This document shows positions 1-6,520 of a DNA stretch of 13,820 nt, one piece after another. Position 1 is the first letter of the stretch, and the number at the start of each line of letters is the position of its first letter. The position numbers and the translations under genes are program-made. This DNA comes from Oscillospiraceae bacterium. Lineage in GTDB: Bacteria > Bacillota > Clostridia > Oscillospirales > Oscillospiraceae. The notes under the pieces are model-generated. The model made no database searches and was not told the origin of the DNA. It was given only the letters and a program-made list of their open reading frames with translations. Location of the stretch: NCBI GenBank assembly GCA_016286595.1, contig JAEETR010000105.1:1-13820 (forward strand), given 5' to 3'.

Positions 1-651
1 AACGTGCGGGGCGGACGGTGCGAGGCCTGCGCCGGCGACGGCCTTGTGAAAATCGAGATGCACTTTTTGGCGGACATATACGTGCCCTGCGAGGTCTGCG
101 GCGGCAAGCGCTACAACCGTGAGACCCTGGAGGTGCGCTACAAGGGCAAGAACATATACGAGGTGCTGGACATGACCGTGGACGAGGCGCTGGTGTTCTT
201 CGAGAACCTGCCGAAGATACGGGACCGGGTCCAGACGCTGGCGGACGTGGGCCTGGGCTATATCAAGCTGGGTCAGCCCTCCACCACCCTTTCCGGCGGC
301 GAGGCCCAGAGGGTCAAGCTGGCCACGGAGCTTTCCCGCCGCAGCACCGGCGGCACCATGTATATCCTGGACGAGCCCACCACCGGCCTCCACGCCGACG
401 ACGTCAACCGTCTGATGGAGGTGCTTCAGCGCCTGACCGACGGCGGCAACAGCGTGGTCATAATCGAGCACAATCTTGACGTGATAAAGTGCGCCGACTG
501 GATAATCGACCTGGGTCCCGAGGGCGGAGACGCCGGAGGCCGGGTCATCTGCACCGGCACCCCCGAGGACGTGGCCGCCTGTGAGGAGAGCGCCACGGGC
601 CAGGTGCTGCGCAAATGGATACCGGAGCTGCGTCAGAGCGGATCGCGCTGA
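1..651 (+). CDS. uvrA: Excinuclease ABC subunit A, C-terminal part (5' end outside window)
   Basis: This is the last 216 residues of UvrA, the DNA-damage recognition ATPase of nucleotide excision repair; the reading frame is open from base 1, so the start lies upstream. The sequence shows the C-terminal zinc finger (Cys7, Cys10, Cys30 and Cys33 of the visible part, C-X2-C-X19-C-X2-C). It also shows the ABC signature LSGGEAQRVK at visible residues 97-106, the Walker B stretch YILDEPTTGLH with Asp124-Glu125, and the IIEHN switch histidine further on. UvrA binds damaged duplex DNA as a dimer, loads UvrB and acts in the cytoplasm. The C-terminus ends at the usual place, shortly after the VAxCExS segment, so this end looks intact. 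No U-tract terminator follows directly. Identity is very secure; only the missing N-terminal two thirds is unseen. Confidence 0.97.
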   Translation, partial: NVRGGRCEACAGDGLVKIEMHFLADIYVPCEVCGGKRYNRETLEVRYKGKNIYEVLDMTVDEALVFFENLPKIRDRVQTLADVGLGYIKLGQPSTTLSGGEAQRVKLATELSRRSTGGTMYILDEPTTGLHADDVNRLMEVLQRLTDGGNSVVIIEHNLDVIKCADWIIDLGPEGGDAGGRVICTGTPEDVAACEESATGQVLRKWIPELRQSGSR

Positions 652-666
652 GCCATGAACACCCGG

Positions 667-682
667 CTTCTCACCGGAGAAG
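667..682. repeat. Inverted repeat after uvrA
   Basis: CTTCTC (667-672) and GAGAAG (677-682) are perfect complements around a 4-base loop. No run of T follows, so it is not a standard intrinsic terminator. It could still protect the uvrA 3' end or be chance. Confidence 0.3.
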
Positions 683-721
683 GGGCGGAGCGGGCCTGCG
701 CGCTGTCGGCGGCTATATTCG

Positions 722-762
722 TTGTACAATATAATTTTTTCATCCGGTATCTTGTACACCGG
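722..762. promoter_or_regulatory. Twin TGTACA palindromes, candidate operator of the sugar operon
   Basis: A perfect 8-base palindrome TTGTACAA lies at 722-729. A second TTGTACA lies at 752-758, exactly 30 bases (about three helical turns) downstream. The second copy is itself the -35 hexamer, and it is flanked by an inverted repeat CCGGT (744-748) / ACCGG (758-762). Same-face spacing with one copy on the -35 fits a repressor that binds both sites. GntR-family operators, including that of the Bacillus arabinose repressor AraR, contain TTGTAC/GTACAA half-sites. The link to that family is inference, and no regulator gene is in the window. Confidence 0.45.
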
Positions 763-780
763 CGGAAAGTGTGCTAAACT
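752..780 (+). promoter_or_regulatory. Promoter of the kinase-isomerase operon
   Basis: The -35 is TTGTAC (752-757) and the -10 is TAAACT (775-780), with a 17-base spacer and an extended -10 TGC just before the hexamer. Transcription would begin near 787 and leave a leader of about 96 bases before the kinase gene. Confidence 0.65.
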
Positions 781-801
781 TGCGGTGTATGACAATGCGA
801 A

Positions 802-854
802 GGGGCGCGTTTGCCCCGGTTTTCGTGCGTTTTCACAGTACAAAACTGCTGTGA
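802..854 (+). promoter_or_regulatory. Structured leader of the sugar operon (two hairpins)
   Basis: The leader RNA can form GGGGC (802-806) with GCCCC (813-817) around a 6-base loop, followed by a T-rich stretch. It can also form TCACAG (833-838) with CTGTGA (849-854). Inside the second, CAGT (836-839) can instead pair with ACTG (845-848), giving two mutually exclusive folds. The first hairpin could be a weak attenuator. I recognise no known riboswitch class here. Confidence 0.3.
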
Positions 855-882
855 CAGGCAGTAAACATAAAGGAGAAATAAT

Positions 883-1869
883 ATGGCAGAGAAAAAGTAT
901 GACATAGTCGGCATGAGCGACTGCTGTGTTGACTGCGCCGTAACCGTTCAGAAGCTGCCCACCCACAACACCGGCTCCCGCGCCGAGGTCCTGACGTTCC
1001 AGGGCGGCGGCAACGTGGCTACCGGCCTTGTGGCGGCCGCCAGAATGGCCGGCAAGGAGAACGCCAAAAAGATAGCCGCCATCGGCTATGTGGGCGACGA
1101 CGCCTACGGCAAGTTCTGCGTGAAGGATTTCGAGGCTCACGGCATCGACACCAGATACCTTGAGATGTACCCCGACTCCACCACCAGCCTGGCCATCGTC
1201 CTGAGCGACATCGAGACCCAGGGCCGCAGCATCATGATGAACCCCGGTACCGTCCGCGAGAAGGCCGGCGTCCACCCCGTGGTGCCCGAGCTGCTGCAGG
1301 ATACCAAGTGGATATACACCGGCGCCCGTCTTGACGGTTACATGGACCACATCAAGATGGCCAAGGACGCGGGAGCCAAGCTCTTCGTGGACGTGGCCAG
1401 CGACGCCAGCGTCAAGTACATAAACATGATCGAGGGCTTCGTGGCCAGCGAGTTCTGCTACAACTCCATGTTCGGCCATGACGGCGACTTCGAGACCAAC
1501 TGCTGGAAGACCCTTGAGATGGGCCCCGAGATAGTCATCTTCACCCTGGGTGAGAACGGCCTGGTAGGCTGCACCAAGGAGGACGGCTTCTTCCAGCTGC
1601 CCGCCTTCAAGATGGACGTGCGCTGCACCGTGGGCTGCGGCGACAACTTCCACGGCGCTTTCCTGATGCTCATCAACATGGGCTACAGCGCCAAGGAGGC
1701 CGCGAGAATGGCCTCCGCCGTGTCCGCCATCAAGACCACCCGCACCGGCGGCAGAGCAGGTGTTCCCAACCTCGAGACCGTGCTCAAGTTCCTTGAGACC
1801 GGCGTGGTTGATTACACGGAAATAGATGAGAGAGTCAAATTGTATGGAAGGAGCTTAGCATATGTATAA
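883..1869 (+). CDS. PfkB (ribokinase) family carbohydrate kinase
   Basis: This is a cytoplasmic ATP-dependent sugar kinase of the ribokinase/PfkB fold, 328 residues, a normal length for the family. The N-terminal substrate motif QGGGN (glycines 41-43, Asn44) and the C-terminal signature VGCGDNFHGAF with catalytic Asp254 are present. The usual GAGD is GCGD here, with Cys252 replacing Ala, while the anion-hole glycines and the base are kept. The start at 883 is supported by AAAGGAG at 869-875, seven bases upstream. Its last 8 bases overlap the isomerase gene, so the two are translated together. The isomerase would make a ketose that this enzyme phosphorylates. The sugar cannot be read from the sequence: ribokinase, fructokinase, tagatose kinase and nucleoside kinase all share these motifs. 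Codons are of the highly expressed type. Confidence 0.88.
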   Translation: MAEKKYDIVGMSDCCVDCAVTVQKLPTHNTGSRAEVLTFQGGGNVATGLVAAARMAGKENAKKIAAIGYVGDDAYGKFCVKDFEAHGIDTRYLEMYPDSTTSLAIVLSDIETQGRSIMMNPGTVREKAGVHPVVPELLQDTKWIYTGARLDGYMDHIKMAKDAGAKLFVDVASDASVKYINMIEGFVASEFCYNSMFGHDGDFETNCWKTLEMGPEIVIFTLGENGLVGCTKEDGFFQLPAFKMDVRCTVGCGDNFHGAFLMLINMGYSAKEAARMASAVSAIKTTRTGGRAGVPNLETVLKFLETGVVDYTEIDERVKLYGRSLAYV

Positions 1870-3274
1870 GATGCCCAAAATCAAGATCGGTCTGCTTCCC
1901 ACCAAGCGTCACCCCATGAGAGTTGAGTCCGCTCTGCCCCAGAAGGAGCGCTACTTCAACATCTTCTCCAAGATCGACGCCGACGTGGTCGAGTACGTCG
2001 ACATAGACGACGTCTGCGAGCACGGCATAATCTGCGACCCCAAGCAGGCCCCCGCTGTTATCGACAAGTTCATCAAGGCCCGCGTCGACGGTATCTTCAT
2101 AGAGCACCTCGACTTCGGCAACGAGGAGTCTGTCTCCCTCGTGGCCTCCGCCCTGAAGGTCCCCACACTCGTATGGGGCGCTCAGGATCCGGCTCCCCTG
2201 GAGAACGGCGCCCGTACCTCCGGCGACATCCAGTGCGGTATCTTCGCCGCCACCAAGGTCCTGGCCAGCCTGGGCGTGAAGTTCAGCTACATCTATAACG
2301 TGGCTCCCGAGACCGAGGAGTTCAAGCACGGCTACGATCAGTTCATCCGTGCCGTCAGCGTCGTGAAGGCTGTCAAGGGTCTGCGCATAGCCAAGTTCGG
2401 CTCCCGCCCCAACTCCTTCCTCAGCGTCACCGCCGACGAGGCCGACCTGTCCACCAAGTACGGCATAGTCACCGTGCCCATCGATCCCTACTCCGTGTCC
2501 AAGATCGCCGACGACATCATCGCCGAGAACGGCGAGGAGTTCCAGGCCTTCAAGGCTGACATGATCAAGCGCCTCGACTTCGGCACCATGGCTCCCGAGA
2601 TAGTCGCCCGCCACGCCGCGCTGACCCTGGCCTTCGAGAAGGCTATGGACGCCAACGACTGCCACGTGGGCTGCGTCGAGTGCTGGCCCACCGGCGTTAC
2701 CCTGGGTCTGGGCGCCGGCCGCGAGGGTTCCCGCATCTGCATGAACCTGGGCGAGCTGACCGACCGCGGCTACCCCATGGCCTGCGAGACCGACGTTTAC
2801 GGCGCTCTCACCATGGAGATCCTCCGCGCCGTCAACCTCGACAGAGAGAGCTGCTTCTTCGCCGATCTGACCATCCGTCATCCCTCCAATGAGAACGCCG
2901 AGCTGCTGTGGCACTGCGGCCCCTTCCCCTATTCTCTGAAGAAGGAAGACGTCAAGGGCGGCGTCGAGCGCGGCAGAGCCCAGTTCGAGCTGAAGCACGG
3001 CGACATCACCGTGTGCCGCTACGGCGCTCTGAACGGCAAGAATTACCTGCTGGCCGGCGAGGGCAAGGCTGTTGACGGCCCCTACACCACCGGCACCTAC
3101 GTGTACTTCGAGGTCGACAACTGGAAGCGCTGGGAAGAGCACTTCATGTTCGGTCCGTACATCCACCACTGCGGCGGCATTTACGGCAACGTGAAGCCCG
3201 CCCTGCGTGAGGCTGCCCGTTACCTCGACATGATCTTCGACGATCCCTCCGAGCAGGGCACCTACAGCCTGTAA
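1862..3274 (+). CDS. L-arabinose/L-fucose isomerase-like aldose-ketose isomerase
   Basis: This is a 470-residue member of the AraA/FucI superfamily of Mn-dependent sugar isomerases, cytoplasmic. The hallmark ETDVYGALTMEIL begins at Glu309, and FADLTIRHPSNENAELLWHCGPFP contains Asp335 and His351. A late IHHCGG holds His435-His436. These match in order and nearly in number the metal ligands of E. coli AraA as I recall them (Glu306, Glu333, His350, His450), so the metal site looks complete with Asp for one Glu. The length also fits AraA (about 500) better than FucI (about 590). The start is placed at 1862, with AAGGAG at 1848-1853; a second ATG lies at 1871. It overlaps the kinase gene by 8 bases. 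Of roughly 20 arginine codons none is CGG, as in the ribosomal protein genes nearby, suggesting high expression. Substrate is unknown; no aldolase or epimerase is adjacent. Confidence 0.85.
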   Translation: MYKMPKIKIGLLPTKRHPMRVESALPQKERYFNIFSKIDADVVEYVDIDDVCEHGIICDPKQAPAVIDKFIKARVDGIFIEHLDFGNEESVSLVASALKVPTLVWGAQDPAPLENGARTSGDIQCGIFAATKVLASLGVKFSYIYNVAPETEEFKHGYDQFIRAVSVVKAVKGLRIAKFGSRPNSFLSVTADEADLSTKYGIVTVPIDPYSVSKIADDIIAENGEEFQAFKADMIKRLDFGTMAPEIVARHAALTLAFEKAMDANDCHVGCVECWPTGVTLGLGAGREGSRICMNLGELTDRGYPMACETDVYGALTMEILRAVNLDRESCFFADLTIRHPSNENAELLWHCGPFPYSLKKEDVKGGVERGRAQFELKHGDITVCRYGALNGKNYLLAGEGKAVDGPYTTGTYVYFEVDNWKRWEEHFMFGPYIHHCGGIYGNVKPALREAARYLDMIFDDPSEQGTYSL

Positions 3275-3293
3275 TCGGAAAAAGTCACAAATT

Positions 3294-3327
3294 AAAAGCG
3301 GAGGCCGACCGGCCTCCGCTTTTTTTG
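3294..3327 (+). terminator. Intrinsic terminator of the sugar operon
   Basis: AAAAGCGGAGGCC (3294-3306) pairs perfectly with GGCCTCCGCTTTT (3311-3323) around GACC, and the T run continues to 3327. It is very strong and closes the kinase-isomerase unit. Confidence 0.95.
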
Positions 3328-3334
3328 CGCTCTA

Positions 3335-3343
3335 TGGTATAAT
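3335..3343 (+). promoter_or_regulatory. Extended -10 box after the sugar-operon terminator
   Basis: TGG directly precedes a perfect TATAAT (3338-3343). The place for a -35 falls inside the terminator and matches poorly, so any activity would depend on the extended -10. It may be a second, upstream promoter of the MATE gene. Confidence 0.4.
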
Positions 3344-3391
3344 TGACGAAAAAACAGGGCAAATTCGCCAAAACATAAGAGAGGATAAAAG

Positions 3392-3420
3392 TTGATTCAG
3401 CCAATGGATTTTGGTATCAT
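3392..3420 (+). promoter_or_regulatory. Promoter of the MATE transporter gene
   Basis: The -35 is TTGATT (3392-3397) and the -10 is TATCAT (3415-3420), with a 17-base spacer and extended TGG before the -10. The start of transcription would be near 3427, about 53 bases before the TTG start codon. Confidence 0.6.
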
Positions 3421-3479
3421 ATTTCACGGTTAGAACAATTAAAAGACGATTTTGAGGATTTTCGGAAAGAGGGATAGCT

Positions 3480-4862
3480 TTGGCAGCGACGTCTACGGGC
3501 AAGAAATCAATGAACCTGACCACCGGCAGCATAGTGAAGCTCATCATCATGTTCGCCATACCCATCTACGTGGGGCAGGTTTTCCAGAACCTTTACAACA
3601 GCGTGGACTCCATAGTTGTGGGCAACTTCGTGGGCACCACGGCGCTGGCGGCCGTCAGCGCCAGCTCCGACATATCCATGCTCCTGACCGGCTTTTTCAC
3701 CGGCCTTTCCACCGGCGCGGGGGTGCTGTTCTCCCGCTATTTCGGCGCCGGGGACCATAAGAAGCTCCACGACTCCATCCATACCGCCCTTACCTTCGCC
3801 CTTCTCATCGGCGTCGTCATGGCGGGCCTGGGCATACTCCTTACGCCCCAGCTGCTGGCCATAGTCAAGTGTCCCGACGACGTGTGGGCCGAGGCAAGCC
3901 TCTACCTGCGGATATATCTGGTGGGCATACTGTTCACGTCCATCTACAACGTGGGCGCCGGCGTGCTGCGGGCCGTGGGCGACTCCCGGGACCCCTTCAT
4001 ATACCTCGTCATCGCCTCCTGCACCAACATCGTGCTGGACCTTCTTTTCGTGGCGGTGCTGAAGATGGGCGTTTCCGGCGTGGCCTGCGCCACCATCATC
4101 TCCCAGGGGCTGAGCGTGTTCCTGGTGTTCCGGAACCTGATGACCTCCGACGACGTGTACAGGGTCCACATCAGGGACATGAAGATGGACAAAAAGATTC
4201 TGCTGGAGGTCATCGACCTGGGGATACCCGCGGCCATACAGGCCTGCCTGGTGTCCGTGTCCAACATGTTCGTGCAGCGCTACCTCAACTCCTTCGGCTC
4301 GGCGGCCATGGCCGGTTCCGGCGCCGCAAAGAAGATAGACCGCTTCGCCGGTATGGCCTCCCAGTCCATCGGCCTTGCCTCCACCACCTTCGTAAGCCAG
4401 AACGTGGGCGCACAGCGGCTGGACAGAGCCTTCAAGGGCGTACGCACGTGTCTGGGCATGGCGCTGGTGCTCATCGCCGTCATCGGCACCCCCATCTTCT
4501 TCTTCGCCGGTACCTTCGTGCGCATCTTCACCCAGGACGCCGAGGCGGTGGAGTACGGCGTGCTGCTGACGAAGGTTATGATGCCCTTCTACTTCCTGTC
4601 CGCCTGCAATCAGGTGTTCGCCGGGTCCGTCCGGGGCTTCGGAAAGTCGAGGGCCGTTATGGTGCTGTCCCTGGTGGGCATGATAGGTCTGCGGCAGCTG
4701 TTCCTGTTCATCACCATGAACTACATAAGCTGGGATATCCGCTTCGTCTACGCGGGCTTCCCCGTGGGCTGGTTCTTCGCGTCGGGTCTGGTGTTCCTGT
4801 ACTACTGGTTCAGGATACGCCTGCCTTACAACAGGGGCACGCTGGAGACGGTGAAAAAATGA
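3480..4862 (+). CDS. MATE family multidrug/toxin efflux transporter
   Basis: This is a 460-residue polytopic membrane protein of the MATE family, which exports cationic or amphipathic compounds by Na+ or H+ antiport. The N-lobe opens with the typical IPIYVGQVFQNLYNSVDSIV, followed by VGTTALAAVSAS. The C-lobe repeats the plan in LGIPAAIQACLVSVSNMFVQ and later in ASQSIGLASTTFVSQNVGA. Length and hydrophobic pattern fit the usual 12 segments in two bundles. The start is taken at TTG 3480 because AAAGAGGG (3466-3473) sits six bases upstream. The first ATG in frame (3510) lacks a ribosome binding site and would cut into the conserved start. It forms a single-gene unit between its own promoter and terminator, so context does not identify the substrate. 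No regulator is adjacent. Confidence 0.93.
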   Translation: MAATSTGKKSMNLTTGSIVKLIIMFAIPIYVGQVFQNLYNSVDSIVVGNFVGTTALAAVSASSDISMLLTGFFTGLSTGAGVLFSRYFGAGDHKKLHDSIHTALTFALLIGVVMAGLGILLTPQLLAIVKCPDDVWAEASLYLRIYLVGILFTSIYNVGAGVLRAVGDSRDPFIYLVIASCTNIVLDLLFVAVLKMGVSGVACATIISQGLSVFLVFRNLMTSDDVYRVHIRDMKMDKKILLEVIDLGIPAAIQACLVSVSNMFVQRYLNSFGSAAMAGSGAAKKIDRFAGMASQSIGLASTTFVSQNVGAQRLDRAFKGVRTCLGMALVLIAVIGTPIFFFAGTFVRIFTQDAEAVEYGVLLTKVMMPFYFLSACNQVFAGSVRGFGKSRAVMVLSLVGMIGLRQLFLFITMNYISWDIRFVYAGFPVGWFFASGLVFLYYWFRIRLPYNRGTLETVKK

Positions 4863-4867
4863 ACAAG

Positions 4868-4898
4868 AAGAAGCGCCCCCGGAGGGCGCTTCTTTTTT
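4868..4898 (+). terminator. Intrinsic terminator of the MATE gene
   Basis: GAAGCGCCC (4870-4878) pairs with GGGCGCTTC (4884-4892) around a 5-base loop, extended by A-T pairs and followed by six T (4893-4898). It starts only five bases after the stop codon. Confidence 0.93.
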
Positions 4899-4918
4899 CG
4901 TCCGGGGATAAAGGGGCG

Positions 4919-4947
4919 TTGTCCCCGCCCCGCGGGGATGGTATAAT
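4919..4947 (+). promoter_or_regulatory. Promoter of the membrane-PstS-like gene, with palindrome in the spacer
   Basis: The -35 is TTGTCC (4919-4924) and the -10 is a perfect TATAAT (4942-4947), with a 17-base spacer and extended TGG. The spacer holds an inverted repeat, CCCCGC (4923-4928) / GCGGGG (4932-4937), touching the -35. This could be an operator, or simply a GC-rich hairpin. Transcription would start near 4954. Confidence 0.7.
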
Positions 4948-4976
4948 CAAGTAAATGGCCGGAGAGGAGGGCGCGC

Positions 4977-6452
4977 ATGAAACGGATCCTGAAGATACTG
5001 CTTTACTGCGCCGTGCTGCCGCTGGCGGCGAGTCTGCCCGGATTTGCCCTGAGCATATTCGCCGGTCTGCCGGAGGCGAACGTCGTCCTCGTGCCCCTGA
5101 CGGCCGCGGCTATCTGTTTTCTCTTCAGAAAAAGGATGGATACGCTCTTCGCGGCGAAGACGTACGGCGTCACGCTGCTGATACTTCTCGTATGCTTCAC
5201 CGTGATGATGCTCATATCCTCCGGCAGCGTGGAGGGGGCGCTGATGGCCAACTTCTGCTGGCTTATCCTGCCCCTGGCCCCGGTCGTGCTCGTGTATTTC
5301 CTGATGGGGCAGTACGCGGCGCTCTACGTCACCGCTTTTCTGACGTATGCGGCGCTGTTCGCGGTCACGGCAGTATTGGGGAAGTTCAGGACAAAAAAGG
5401 CGCTTGTGCCCGCCGTCCTCGCGGCGGTATGCGTCATAACCAGCGCCGCCCTGTACGTCAACAGGCCGGCCGCCAGATACGCCGGTCACGGCTTTGATTA
5501 CATGCACGGTTATTCCAGCACGGATTTCACCGATTATATGGTCTACAGCGAAAACTCGAAGCTGGCCGTCCTGGACCACAGTCCGGAGCTGGTCATCGAG
5601 GACCCGGAGGACATGCCCGTGATGGACGGTGCGGAGGCCTGCTATCCGCTGTACGCGGCCTTCGCGAAGGCGGTGTACAAGGATATAGCCTCGATAGAAA
5701 AGCAGTGGCTGGACGGGGAAACAAGACGGTACATGCAGTACATGAACGGGCGGATAGTCACCTTCACGAACACCGTCGTGGGCTTTTCCCGCCTGCTGGA
5801 CGACCCGGAAAAATACGGAGGCACCGTGGACATGTTCTTCGGGGCAAGACCCTCCGCGTCCCAGCTGGCGGAGGCGGAGAGAGCCGGCGTCGAGCTGGAG
5901 ATAACGCCCATCGCCCGGGAGGCCTTCGTCTTTTTCGTGGAGGAGGACAACCCCGTGAGCGATCTGACCTCAGAGCAGATAAAGGCCATCTATCACGGGG
6001 ATATCACCAACTGGAAGGAACTGGGGGGAAAAGACCGGGAGATCGTCGCCTTCCAGCGGCCGGAGAACTCCGGCTCCCAGACGATGATGCGGTACTTTAT
6101 GGGGGATATTTCCCTGAAAGCGCCTCAGACCTACGAGAAGATCGACGCCATGAGCGGCGTTATCAGGGAGGTGGCGCAGTACGCCAACGAGAAAGGGGCC
6201 ATAGGCTACTCCTTCCGGTATTTCCTGGAGGAGCTGGGTCAGGAGCGGGGCGTGAAGATGCTCCGCGTCGACGGGGTCTATCCCTCCGTCGAGAATATCG
6301 AAAACGGCAGTTATCCCCTTACCGTCAGCGTGTGCCTGATAACCCGCGCCGATTCGTCCAATCCCAACGTTGAGAGGATGAGGGACTTCATACTGTCGGA
6401 GGACGGGCAGACCATCGTCCGAAAGACCGGGTACGCCGGTATAGGCGGATGA
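4977..6452 (+). CDS. Membrane-anchored PstS-like substrate-binding protein
   Basis: This is a 491-residue protein in two parts. Residues about 5-161 hold five to six hydrophobic segments (roughly 7-30, 35-50, 63-81, 92-110, 114-134 and 142-161). Residues about 165-491 are a phosphate-binding-protein-like (PstS, PBP type 2) domain. This domain shows MDGAEACYPLYAAFAKAVY at 216-234, the anion-site-like RPENSGSQTMM from Arg361, and KGAIGYSFRYFL near the end of the fold. It has no lipobox. GAGGAGG at 4964-4970, six bases before the ATG, fixes the start. PstS normally is a lipoprotein that feeds the PstCAB transporter; no pstC, pstA, pstB or phoU lies nearby, and the gene has its own promoter and terminators. 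Sensing or scavenging phosphate or another oxyanion at the membrane is plausible but unproven. The positive loop GKFRTKK (135-141) leaves the topology uncertain. Confidence 0.8.
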   Translation: MKRILKILLYCAVLPLAASLPGFALSIFAGLPEANVVLVPLTAAAICFLFRKRMDTLFAAKTYGVTLLILLVCFTVMMLISSGSVEGALMANFCWLILPLAPVVLVYFLMGQYAALYVTAFLTYAALFAVTAVLGKFRTKKALVPAVLAAVCVITSAALYVNRPAARYAGHGFDYMHGYSSTDFTDYMVYSENSKLAVLDHSPELVIEDPEDMPVMDGAEACYPLYAAFAKAVYKDIASIEKQWLDGETRRYMQYMNGRIVTFTNTVVGFSRLLDDPEKYGGTVDMFFGARPSASQLAEAERAGVELEITPIAREAFVFFVEEDNPVSDLTSEQIKAIYHGDITNWKELGGKDREIVAFQRPENSGSQTMMRYFMGDISLKAPQTYEKIDAMSGVIREVAQYANEKGAIGYSFRYFLEELGQERGVKMLRVDGVYPSVENIENGSYPLTVSVCLITRADSSNPNVERMRDFILSEDGQTIVRKTGYAGIGG

Positions 6453-6468
6453 GGGCGTAAAAAAGCGG

Positions 6469-6502
6469 AAAAGGCGCGGCCCTGCCTGGCCGCGCCTTTT
6501 TT
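6469..6502. terminator. Bidirectional terminator between convergent genes
   Basis: GGCGCGGCC (6473-6481) pairs with GGCCGCGCC (6488-6496) around 6 bases. It is flanked by A's on the left and by TTTTTT (6497-6502) on the right. On the minus strand the stem is followed by TTTT and then TTTTTT a few bases on. It can therefore stop both the PstS-like gene and the opposing TtcA-like gene. Confidence 0.9.
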
Positions 6503-6520
6503 CATCTTTCGATCGGGCGG

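Larger units (their letters stand above)
655..777 (+). pseudogene. 40-codon ORF after uvrA, possible remnant of a threonylcarbamoyl-AMP synthase start
   Basis: An ATG three bases after the uvrA stop opens a 40-residue frame. Its first 20 residues (beginning MNTRLLTGEGAERACALSAA) resemble the N-terminus of Sua5/YwlC-type L-threonylcarbamoyladenylate synthases as I remember them. The conserved continuation (a PTETVYGLG-type motif) is absent. From about base 711 the sequence turns AT-rich, and the frame runs into promoter DNA, ending inside the -10 box of the next operon. No convincing Shine-Dalgarno precedes it. It could be a deletion scar that kept a gene start, or a chance frame. The resemblance is short, so confidence is low. 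Confidence 0.2.

Noticed and set aside
730..735. Perfect TATAAT upstream of the kinase promoter
   Set aside because: No -35 at a workable distance and no TGn; the promoter at 752-780 explains the operon better.
833..854. CRP-like site in the sugar-operon leader
   Set aside because: The half-sites are in the order TCACAG then CTGTGA with a 10-base gap, the reverse of TGTGA-N6-TCACA, and lie downstream of the start site; a hairpin is the better reading.
1835..3169. Long minus-strand open frame (444 codons) opposite the isomerase
   Set aside because: The protein is a low-complexity mix of Val, Gly, Ala, His and Asp with no motif, as expected opposite a strongly codon-biased GC-rich gene.
3392..3433. 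13-codon TTG ORF with an AGAGAGGA site before the MATE gene
   Set aside because: Its start coincides with the TTGATT -35 of a well-formed promoter, so it would usually not be transcribed; it is more likely chance.
3869..4954. Plus-strand frame of 361 codons inside the MATE gene
   Set aside because: Arg/Gly/His-rich alternate-frame product of GC-rich DNA that reads through the terminator.
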